Position numbers and translations under genes: made by a program. A stretch of 34,528 nt of DNA, taken from Azospirillum sp. TSO22-1. Lineage in GTDB: Bacteria > Pseudomonadota > Alphaproteobacteria > Azospirillales > Azospirillaceae. The stretch lies in NCBI RefSeq assembly GCF_003116015.1, contig NZ_LGQZ01000055.1, forward strand, positions 1 through 34,528, read 5' to 3'. The notes beneath the pieces are model-generated. The model had not been told where the DNA came from. It was given only the letters and a program-made list of their open reading frames with translations, and made no database searches. This document shows, piece by piece, positions 28,346-34,528 of this stretch (positions within the stretch are counted from its first letter, which is position 1; the number at the start of each line of letters is the position of its first letter).

Positions 28346-29064
28346 TCCGCGGCCTCGTGGGCGAAGTACAGCGCGTGCAGGCGGTCCAGGTCGACGCGCT
28401 CGCCGCGTTCGGACAGCGCGACGCGGCCGGACTGCATCAGATAGACCTGATCGGCGATCTTCAGCGCCCGGTTGGTGTTCTGCTCGACCAGCACGATGGT
28501 CAACCCCTCCGCCTTGAGCCGCGCCAGGATGCGGAAGATCTCATCGACGACGACCGGCGCCAGGCCCAGCGACGGTTCGTCGATCAGGCAGATGCGCGGC
28601 TGCTCCATCAGCCCGCGCCCCATGGCGAGCATCTGCGCCTCGCCGCCCGACAGCGTGCCGGCCAGCTGGCCGCGCCGCTCCTTCAGGCGCGGGAACAGGT
28701 CGAAGACCATCTCCAGGTTGGCCTTCCAGCCCTTCCGGCATTTCCGCGGGAAGGCGCCCATCATCAGGTTGTCCTCCACCGACATGTCGGGGAAGATCAT
28801 GCGGCCCTCGGGGATCATCACCAGCCCGTCGGCCACGCTGTCCCAGGTGCGGCGGTTGCGGATGCTGGCACCGTCCAGGCGCACGTCGCCGCCCTGCACT
28901 GGCACCAGCCCCATCAGCGCGCGCAGCAGCGTCGTCTTGCCGGCGCCGTTCGGGCCGACGATCACCGTCGTCTCGCCCGCCGCGACGGTCAGCGACACGT
29001 CCCACAGCACGTTGATGGCGCCATAGCCGGCGCGCACCCCATCCACTTCAAGCAACGGCTTCAC
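28342..29064 (-). CDS. livF: Branched-chain-amino-acid-type ABC transporter ATP-binding protein LivF
   Basis: 240 residues. Walker A VGPNGAGKTTLL, signature LSGGEAQMLAMGRGLM, Walker B ICLIDEPSLGLAP and switch His-equivalent region VLVEQNTNRAL. The SLGLAP and VEQN motifs are diagnostic for LivF-type subunits. It overlaps livG by 17 bases. It energises uptake with LivG through the permease pair LivH/LivM. Confidence 0.93.
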   Translation of the reverse strand: MKPLLEVDGVRAGYGAINVLWDVSLTVAAGETTVIVGPNGAGKTTLLRALMGLVPVQGGDVRLDGASIRNRRTWDSVADGLVMIPEGRMIFPDMSVEDNLMMGAFPRKCRKGWKANLEMVFDLFPRLKERRGQLAGTLSGGEAQMLAMGRGLMEQPRICLIDEPSLGLAPVVVDEIFRILARLKAEGLTIVLVEQNTNRALKIADQVYLMQSGRVALSERGERVDLDRLHALYFAHEAAE

Positions 29065-29761
29065 CGGTGTAGCTCCTGATCACTTCGGCGTCGCGGAAGA
29101 CCGCCTCGGGCGTGCCGTCGGCGATCAGCTCGCCGAAGTTCAGCACCGCCACCCGCGGGCACAGGGTCGAGATGGTCGGGATGTCGTGCTCGATGACGAT
29201 CATCGCGAGGTTGAAGCGGTCGCGCACCGCGCCCAGCGTCTGCATGAAGGCGCGCTTGCCGGCGGTCTCCAGCCCGGCCAGCACCTCGTCGAGCAGCAGC
29301 AGCGCCGGGTCGGTGGCCAGCGCCTTGCCGACCTCCAGCGCCTTGTGCTCGGTCAGCGCCAGCTCGGTGACCGCGTCGCGGTCGGCCTTGTGGGCGAGCT
29401 TCAGAAGGTCGAGGATCTCGTCGATGCGCCGGGGATCGACCTTCCCGGCGCCGAAGCGCTGGGCGACGATCAGGTTCTCCCGCACCGTGCAGTGGTGCAG
29501 CGGGCGGGGAATCTGGAAGCTGCGGCCGATACCCAGGCGGGCGCGCTTCCACTCCGGCTCCCTCAGCAGCGGCTTGCCGCGGAACGACAGCGAACCGGAC
29601 ACCGGGTGCACGACGCCGGAGATGACGTTGAACAGCGTCGTCTTGCCCGCCCCGTTGGGGCCGACAAGGCCGAGCGTCTCGCCCTCCCCCACCCCCAGCG
29701 TGACGTTGCGCAGCGCGGTGACGCCGCCGAAGCTGACCTGCACCCGATCAAGCGTGAGCAT
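29048..29761 (-). CDS. livG: Branched-chain-amino-acid-type ABC transporter ATP-binding protein LivG
   Basis: 237 residues. Walker A VGPNGAGKTTLF, Q-loop area GIGRSFQIPRPL, Walker B ALLLLDEVLAGLE and switch His in VIEHDIPTI are clear. The ABC signature is degenerate: LALTEHKALEVGKAL stands where LSxGQxxxxxxARAL is expected. This variant occurs in a LivG subgroup, so it need not mean loss of function; its partner LivF keeps a normal signature, giving one canonical ATP site. It overlaps livM by 14 bases. Confidence 0.9.
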   Translation of the reverse strand: MLTLDRVQVSFGGVTALRNVTLGVGEGETLGLVGPNGAGKTTLFNVISGVVHPVSGSLSFRGKPLLREPEWKRARLGIGRSFQIPRPLHHCTVRENLIVAQRFGAGKVDPRRIDEILDLLKLAHKADRDAVTELALTEHKALEVGKALATDPALLLLDEVLAGLETAGKRAFMQTLGAVRDRFNLAMIVIEHDIPTISTLCPRVAVLNFGELIADGTPEAVFRDAEVIRSYTGEAVA

Positions 29762-30701
29762 GCGCGCGCCCTCCCTTGCGGCGGACCAGGACCGGCACGA
29801 GGCCGCCGGGGCTCCACAGCACCATGCCGGCCATCAGGGCGCCCAGCACCAGCTGGTGGCCGTGCGGCAGCACTTCCTTGAACAGCAGCTGGTCGAGCAG
29901 GTAGATGACCAGCGCGCCCAGCACCGGTCCCCACACCGTGCGATAACCGCCGAAGATCGCCGCGGCGATGGGGAGCACCGTCCAGGAGCCCGAGAACGCG
30001 TAGTCCGGCTCCAGGAAGTTGATGAAGTGCGCGTTGAAGGCGCCGACCACGCCGGTGATGAAGGCGGAGACCACCAGCATCACCGCCTTCAGGTGCGTGC
30101 TCGGCACACCGATGACGCGGGTCGCCAGCTCGCTGTCGTGCATGGCCTTCAGCGCCAGCCCCCAGGTCGAGCGGCGGATCGCGTCGTAGGCCAGCGCCGC
30201 CAGGATCACGATGGTGACGATGACGAAGTAGCCGCCGAGCTTCGTGCCGAAATCGACGCCCAGAACGCTGGGGAAGCGCGGGATCGACAGCAGGCCCCCG
30301 GCGCCGCCGGTCACCCCCTCCAGCTGCACCGCCAGGATCTGGAAGATGTGCGCGTAGGCGAGGATGGCGAGCGCGAAGTACGGCCCCTTCAGGCGCAGCG
30401 CCGGCATGGTGGCGATGGACGCCACCGCCGCCCCCACCCCGCCCATCAGCAGCCCGGCGAACACCGGCACGCCCGCCTTCATGGTCAGCACCGCCGAGAC
30501 GTAGGAGCCCACGCCGAAGAACGCCGCGTGCCCGAAGCTGACCATGCCGCCGAGGTTGCCGAGCAGCGCCCACGCCACCGCGATTCCGGCGATGGTCAGC
30601 GCCGCGACGATGAGGCCGAGCAGGTAGCCGTTCGACTGGAATGCCAGCGGCACCGCCAGATAGGCGGCGACCAGCACCGGCACGAGGATGCGCGGGTTCA
30701 T
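29748..30701 (-). CDS. livM: Liv-type ABC transporter permease LivM
   Basis: 317 residues from the ATG at 30701, overlapping the livH stop by four bases. It has about nine hydrophobic segments and the LivM landmarks GMVSFGHAAFFGVGSYVSAVL, LALKAMHDSELATRVIGV (coupling loop) and AAIFGGYRTVWGPVLGALVI. The C-terminus is basic and His-rich (VRRKGGRAHAHA). It forms the heterodimeric channel with LivH. Confidence 0.93.
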   Translation of the reverse strand: MNPRILVPVLVAAYLAVPLAFQSNGYLLGLIVAALTIAGIAVAWALLGNLGGMVSFGHAAFFGVGSYVSAVLTMKAGVPVFAGLLMGGVGAAVASIATMPALRLKGPYFALAILAYAHIFQILAVQLEGVTGGAGGLLSIPRFPSVLGVDFGTKLGGYFVIVTIVILAALAYDAIRRSTWGLALKAMHDSELATRVIGVPSTHLKAVMLVVSAFITGVVGAFNAHFINFLEPDYAFSGSWTVLPIAAAIFGGYRTVWGPVLGALVIYLLDQLLFKEVLPHGHQLVLGALMAGMVLWSPGGLVPVLVRRKGGRAHAHA

Positions 30702-31576
30702 CGGGGGAGCGCCTTCTTGCCGCCGAACAGGCCCGAGGGGGCGACGAACAGCACGACCAGGAACAGCACCATGCCGGCCAGCTCCTGCAGCGAGGCGGCG
30801 GCGTAGGTGACGGTGAAGGACTCGATGACGCCGATCATGATCGCCCCGATCAGCACGCCGGGGATCGAGCCCATGCCGGCCAGCACGGTGATGATGAACG
30901 CCTTCACCGTCATCACGTGGCCCAGCGCCGGGTAGATCGTCTTGCCGGTGTAGATGGCGATGCCGGCGAAGGTGGACAGCGCGCCCGCCACCAGGAAGGA
31001 CAGCACCTCGGTGCGGCTGGGATCGACTCCCATCAGCTTGGCCGCGTTGCGGTTGGAGGACAGCGCCCGCACCGCCCGCCCCTGCCAGGACCGGCTGAGC
31101 CACAGGTGCACAGCAGCCATCAAGGCCAGCCCGGCGACGAAGAACACCACCTCCGAGCGCATGGCGAACAGCGTGTCCGCCAGGACGACGCTGTCCAGCA
31201 TCCAGGCGTTGGTGGTGGAATGGATGTCCGCCGCCCAGGTCATCAGGATCAGGTTGGTCAGGATGACGCCCAGCCCGAAGGTGAGGATGAGGGAGTTCAT
31301 CTCGCGGTCCTGCTCGATGCGCGCGAGCAGCGCGTAGACGATGGCGGCGCTGGCGCACACCACCACCAGGGCGAAGGGGATGCACAGCACCGGGTTCAGC
31401 CCGTACCGGGACTCGCCCGCGTAGGCGATGTAGGCGGCGAGCAGAACCAGTTCGCCGTGCGCGAGGTTGATGACGCGCATGGTGCCGAACACCAGCGCCA
31501 GCCCCACCGCCACGGTGGCGTAGTAGCCGCCGGCCAGCAGGCCCGAGAACAGTGCCTGGAGTGTCAGTTCGAGCAT
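30698..31576 (-). CDS. livH: Liv-type ABC transporter permease LivH
   Basis: 292 residues from the ATG at 31576 (AAGGA upstream). The frame continues to 31660, but that leader is translated repeat. Motifs: GGYYATVAVGLALVFGTMRVINLAHGELVLLAAY at the N-terminus (the LivH signature), RAVRALSSNRNAAKLMGVD coupling loop, VLAGMGSIPGVLIGAIMIGVIES. A palindromic repeat separates it from the upstream binding-protein gene, as also seen between nrtA and nrtB. Confidence 0.93.
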   Translation of the reverse strand: MLELTLQALFSGLLAGGYYATVAVGLALVFGTMRVINLAHGELVLLAAYIAYAGESRYGLNPVLCIPFALVVVCASAAIVYALLARIEQDREMNSLILTFGLGVILTNLILMTWAADIHSTTNAWMLDSVVLADTLFAMRSEVVFFVAGLALMAAVHLWLSRSWQGRAVRALSSNRNAAKLMGVDPSRTEVLSFLVAGALSTFAGIAIYTGKTIYPALGHVMTVKAFIITVLAGMGSIPGVLIGAIMIGVIESFTVTYAAASLQELAGMVLFLVVLFVAPSGLFGGKKALPR

Positions 31577-31590
31577 GTTGGTTTCCTTAA

Positions 31591-31692
31591 TCCCTCCCCC
31601 GCCTCCGGCGGGGGAGGTTAGGTGGGGGCAGCGGCCTGACCGGGAGGCCGTAGCCCCCACCTAACCTCCCCCAGCGGGGCTGGGGGAGGGCT
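31591..31692. repeat. Palindromic dispersed repeat between the binding-protein gene and livH (copy D)
   Basis: 102 bases, nearly the reverse complement of 23006-23108. Terminal hairpins: CCTCCCCC...GGGGGAGG at 31592-31617 and the mirror at 31665-31690; centre CAGCGGCC...GGCCGTAG. It begins just after the stop of the binding-protein gene. Confidence 0.85.
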
Positions 31693-31698
31693 AGAAAC

Positions 31699-32859
31699 TC
31701 ACCAGGGCACGCCCGGGAACACGGCCTTGCCGTTCGCCGCGTCCGCCGGCCAGACCAGCACGACCTTGCCCTTCTGGTGCTGCCCCATGCGGTGGCTGAA
31801 GTTCGGGTTGTCGCCCTTCTCGTTGAACGTCACGCGGCCGATCAGCGTCGGCTCGTCGGTCTTGCGCAGCTCGTCGGCGATGCCGGTCCCGGCCGCGTCG
31901 GCGCGCAGGATCGCCTGGATCAGCAGCTTGGTCTGCACGTAGCCGAACTGGCCCAGGTAATCGGGCTCCTTGCCGAACAGCGTCTTGTAGGTCTTGGCGA
32001 ACTCCTGCGCCTCGGGCGCGGTGAACTCCACCGGGTAGGGCAGCATGGAGGTGCCGTAGACGTTCTCCATCAGGTCGGGAAACTCCTTGGCCATCTGCGA
32101 GGTGGCCAGCGACCACACGCCGACCATCGCCTTGACGTCGGGCTTCAGCACCTTGGCGGCGCGCAGAATGCCGACATAGTCGTTCTCGTAGCCGACCATG
32201 GCGACGACGTCCGGCCGGTCCTGCAGCTTCACCTTGTTGACCAGCGGCTTGAAGTCGTTGGTCGCGCCGTCGAACTCGTGCATGCCGACGGTCACGCCCT
32301 TGCCGGCCAGCGCCCTCTGCACCGACTTGGCGAGGTTGGACGTCGCCTCCTTGTTCAGGTAGACGACCGAGACCTTCTTCGCCTTCATCTCCTCCAAGAG
32401 GCCGATCATCGCCGTGGCGTAGCCGTCGGTGTTGTTGATGCGGAAGAAGGTCTTGTGGCCGCGCTCGGTCAGCTCCGGCGTCACGCCGCCCGAGGTGATG
32501 TAGACCAGCCCCGCCTTGTTCGCCGCTTCCGACGCCGGGCCGATGATGTTGGAGCCGTAGCCGCCGGTCAGCGCCACCACGCCCATGCCGGCCAGCTTCT
32601 CCACCGCCGCCACCGCCTTGGCCGGCGAGGTCTCGTCGTCGATGGTCTCCAGCTTGAAGCTGTGCTTGCCAGCGTATTGCTTGTTGGCCATGTCGATGGC
32701 GACGGAGATGCCCTCGTGCATGCCCTGGCCGACGCGGGCCAGATTGCCGGACAGCGGCGACTGCTCGCCCAGCACGAAGTCCTTCGCCTGGGCGGCGCCC
32801 ACGCCGATGGCGAGCGCCACGGCCGCCGTCGCGGCCAACCCGGTGAGCCTGCGGATCAT
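31699..32859 (-). CDS. Liv-type ABC transporter substrate-binding protein (organic acid or amino acid)
   Basis: 386 residues with a signal peptide ending GVGAAQA. Periplasmic type I binding-protein fold: FVLGEQSPLSGNLARVGQGMHEG at the N-terminus, DDETSPAKAVAAVEKLA and the SGGVTPEL stretch. LivJ/LivK relatives bind branched-chain amino acids, but many alphaproteobacterial members bind aromatic or aliphatic acids. With a CoA ligase and acyl-CoA dehydrogenase gene just upstream, an acid is as likely as an amino acid. The start overlaps the ligase stop by four bases. Confidence 0.88.
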   Translation of the reverse strand: MIRRLTGLAATAAVALAIGVGAAQAKDFVLGEQSPLSGNLARVGQGMHEGISVAIDMANKQYAGKHSFKLETIDDETSPAKAVAAVEKLAGMGVVALTGGYGSNIIGPASEAANKAGLVYITSGGVTPELTERGHKTFFRINNTDGYATAMIGLLEEMKAKKVSVVYLNKEATSNLAKSVQRALAGKGVTVGMHEFDGATNDFKPLVNKVKLQDRPDVVAMVGYENDYVGILRAAKVLKPDVKAMVGVWSLATSQMAKEFPDLMENVYGTSMLPYPVEFTAPEAQEFAKTYKTLFGKEPDYLGQFGYVQTKLLIQAILRADAAGTGIADELRKTDEPTLIGRVTFNEKGDNPNFSHRMGQHQKGKVVLVWPADAANGKAVFPGVPW

Positions 32860-34439
32860 TGGTTCGTTCCTCCCTTATGTTCTTGCATGCCCCGCGCAAG
32901 CAGCCCCTCCGCCATCTCGCGCAGCGTCCCCTTCTTGAGCTTCCCCGTCGGGCTGGCCGGCAGCGCCGGAACGGCGACGATGCGCGCCGGGCGTTTGTAG
33001 GGCGCCAGCCGCTCCGCCGCCCACGCCTTCAGCTCCGCCTCCGCGACCTCCTGGCCGGGGGCGAGCTGCACGAAGGCGAGCACCTCCTCGTTGCCGGCCA
33101 CCTCGCGGCCGATGACGGCGGCGAGCGTCACCGCCGGGTGGCTGGCCAGCACGCCCTCGACCTCCTCGGGGTACACGTTGAAGCCGGAGTGGATGATGAT
33201 CTCGCGGATGCGGCCGACCACCGACACGCAGCCGTCCGGCTCCAGCCGCGCCACGTCGCCGGTCTTCAGCCAACCGTCCGGCGTCAGCATCTGCGCCGTC
33301 AGCTCCGGCGCGCGGTAGTAGCCGAGCATCACGTTGGGCGCCCTCACCCACAGCTCGCCGACCTCACCGGACGGCACGTCCCAACCGGTGGCGTGGTCGA
33401 CGAAGCGCACCTCGACGCAAGGCAGCGGCGGGCCGATGGAGGTGTCGGTGCGCGGACTGTCGAGCCGCGTCTGCGTCACCGTCGGCGAGCACTCGGTGAG
33501 GCCGTAGCCGTTGTGCAGCGTCAGACCGAAGGTCGCCTCGACATCCCGCTTCAGCGACAGGTCGAGCACCGACCCGCCGGAGGACAGGTAGCGCAGATGC
33601 GGCGCGTTCAGCGGCTTGCCCGTCGCGTGGATGTGTTCGACCAGCTTGGCGTACATGGCTGGCACGCCCTGCAGGACGGTGACGCCGTCCTCCTCCAGCG
33701 CGCGCACCACCGCCTTTGGATCGAAGCGCGGCACCGTGTGCAGGCAGCCGCCGGCGTACAGCGTGCCGAGGCAGGTCGAGGCCACGCCGAACACGTGGCT
33801 GATGGGCAGCACGCCGTAGGTGCGGTCGGCGCCGTGCAGCCCGCGCTGCCGGCCGGAGATCGCCGCCACGAACAGCAGCCCGCGGTGCGACAGCATCACG
33901 CCCTTGGGCTGCCCGGTGGTGCCGGAGGTGTAGATCAGCGCGCCGACCTGTCGGACATTGTCGGGGTACACCGGTTCCGGCTCGGCCTCCAGCAGCGGCC
34001 CCACCGCCATCGGCGGCAGGTCCGGATCGCCCAGCGGCTCCGCTCCGTGCCGCACTGCGTGCGCCGCGGCGTCCGGCGAGACGGCGTCGGTGTAGAACAC
34101 CCGGCGCGGCCGGCAGTGGTCGCGGATGCCGTCGATCTCGCGCTCCGACAGGCGGGCGTTGATGATCGCCGGCCACGCGTCCAGCTCGCTCGCCGCCAGC
34201 ATCAGCGTCACCAGCGCCAGCCCGTTCTCGCCGACCAGCATCACCCGGTCGCCGCCGCGCACGCCGAGCCCGGCCATGCGCTCCGCCATCCGGCGCACCG
34301 CCGCGCCGAGCCGCGCGTAGCTCCATTCGATGTCGCCCTCGCGCAGGGCCGGCGCGTCGGGCGTCTTCCCGGCCCAGGCCAACGGCGGATGGCTGATCCG
34401 CCGCGGCAGCGCGTCCACGATGGCTTGGTCGGGAGTCAC
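32856..34439 (-). CDS. AMP-dependent acid-CoA ligase (ANL superfamily)
   Basis: 527 residues from the GTG at 34439, which overlaps the dehydrogenase stop (GTGA). ANL motifs: A3 LIYTSGTTGQPKGVMLSH (about 168-185), HNGYGLTECSP (A5), GWLKTGD (A7), GRIREIIIHSGFNVYPEEVE (A8) and the catalytic Lys in SPTGKLKKGTLRE (A10). Activates a carboxylic acid to its CoA thioester via an acyl-adenylate, in the cytoplasm. Substrate could be a fatty, aromatic or alicyclic acid; the sequence alone does not decide. The operon suggests it activates the acid imported by the Liv-type transporter, which the adjacent acyl-CoA dehydrogenase then oxidises. Confidence 0.9.
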   Translation of the reverse strand: MTPDQAIVDALPRRISHPPLAWAGKTPDAPALREGDIEWSYARLGAAVRRMAERMAGLGVRGGDRVMLVGENGLALVTLMLAASELDAWPAIINARLSEREIDGIRDHCRPRRVFYTDAVSPDAAAHAVRHGAEPLGDPDLPPMAVGPLLEAEPEPVYPDNVRQVGALIYTSGTTGQPKGVMLSHRGLLFVAAISGRQRGLHGADRTYGVLPISHVFGVASTCLGTLYAGGCLHTVPRFDPKAVVRALEEDGVTVLQGVPAMYAKLVEHIHATGKPLNAPHLRYLSSGGSVLDLSLKRDVEATFGLTLHNGYGLTECSPTVTQTRLDSPRTDTSIGPPLPCVEVRFVDHATGWDVPSGEVGELWVRAPNVMLGYYRAPELTAQMLTPDGWLKTGDVARLEPDGCVSVVGRIREIIIHSGFNVYPEEVEGVLASHPAVTLAAVIGREVAGNEEVLAFVQLAPGQEVAEAELKAWAAERLAPYKRPARIVAVPALPASPTGKLKKGTLREMAEGLLARGMQEHKGGTNQ

Positions 34440-34528
34440 GCGGCCTCGCGGATCATGTTGCGGGCGATGACGAGCTGCTGGATCTGGCTGGTGCCCTCGT
34501 AGATGCGGAACAGCCGGACGTCGCGGTA
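34436..34528 (-). CDS. Acyl-CoA dehydrogenase, C-terminal fragment
   Basis: Only the last 30 codons are in the window. They read YRDVRLFRIYEGTSQIQQLV followed by IARNMIREAA, the hallmark C-terminus of acyl-CoA dehydrogenases (RIYEGTxxIQ contacts FAD). The stop at 34436-34438 overlaps the ligase start (GTGA). FAD-dependent alpha,beta-dehydrogenation of acyl-CoA; the chain-length class cannot be judged from this end. Confidence 0.9.
   Translation of the reverse strand, partial: YRDVRLFRIYEGTSQIQQLVIARNMIREAA

Noticed and set aside
5381..31692. CRISPR-like interpretation of the repeated elements
   Set aside because: The repeats are isolated, far apart, palindromic and without regular spacers or cas genes.

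Overview
The window is high-GC, densely packed chromosomal or chromid-type DNA from an alphaproteobacterium. The gene families, operon style, GC-rich codon use and the NasS/NasT nitrate regulation suggest an Azospirillum-like member of the Rhodospirillales; that assignment is inference. No tRNA, rRNA, CRISPR array, transposase or phage gene was seen.

Layout. (1) 1-210: C-terminus of an AdhE-type aldehyde/alcohol dehydrogenase with a clear terminator. (2) 316-7718, plus strand: a secreted phytochelatin-synthase-like protein, a 1367-residue membrane-bound Pls/PosA-family NRPS-like enzyme, a transsulfuration-family PLP enzyme and an exported SHOCT-domain protein. (3) 7726-13340: an ABC transporter of the NMT1/SsuA type whose binding protein diverges from a five-gene overlapping operon (permease, SDR-like protein, GNAT, DapA-family aldolase, ATPase); its substrate is unknown. 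(4) 13385-14650, minus: an exported protein with a ClpP/crotonase-like region that has substitutions at likely catalytic positions. (5) 14799-26862, minus: a complete nitrate assimilation locus, nasT followed by nasS-nrtA-nrtB-nrtD-nirB-nirD-nasA-cobA, ending in a strong terminator. (6) 26898-27877: a small Cys-tailed protein and a PAP2-like membrane protein. (7) 27884-34528, minus: a Liv-type ABC transporter operon with an acyl-CoA dehydrogenase, an AMP-dependent acid-CoA ligase and a PaaI-type thioesterase, probably uptake and CoA-dependent degradation of an organic acid.

The most informative part is the 509-base gap between nasT and nasS. On the minus strand it contains a near-perfect sigma-54 promoter, then two tandem hairpins whose six-base loops each carry A at position 1 and G at position 4 (the ANTAR-protein RNA target), and then a Rho-independent terminator. 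The 5' arm of the terminator overlaps the 3' arm of the second hairpin. This is the layout expected for NasT antitermination. nasT itself has a second sigma-54-type promoter. The nitrate operon therefore appears gated twice: by nitrogen status through sigma-54, and by nitrate through NasS release of NasT.

Several palindromic dispersed repeats sit between genes. Two near-identical copies in opposite orientation lie directly after the binding-protein genes nrtA and the Liv-type binding protein. Another supplies the Shine-Dalgarno-like sequence of nasA.
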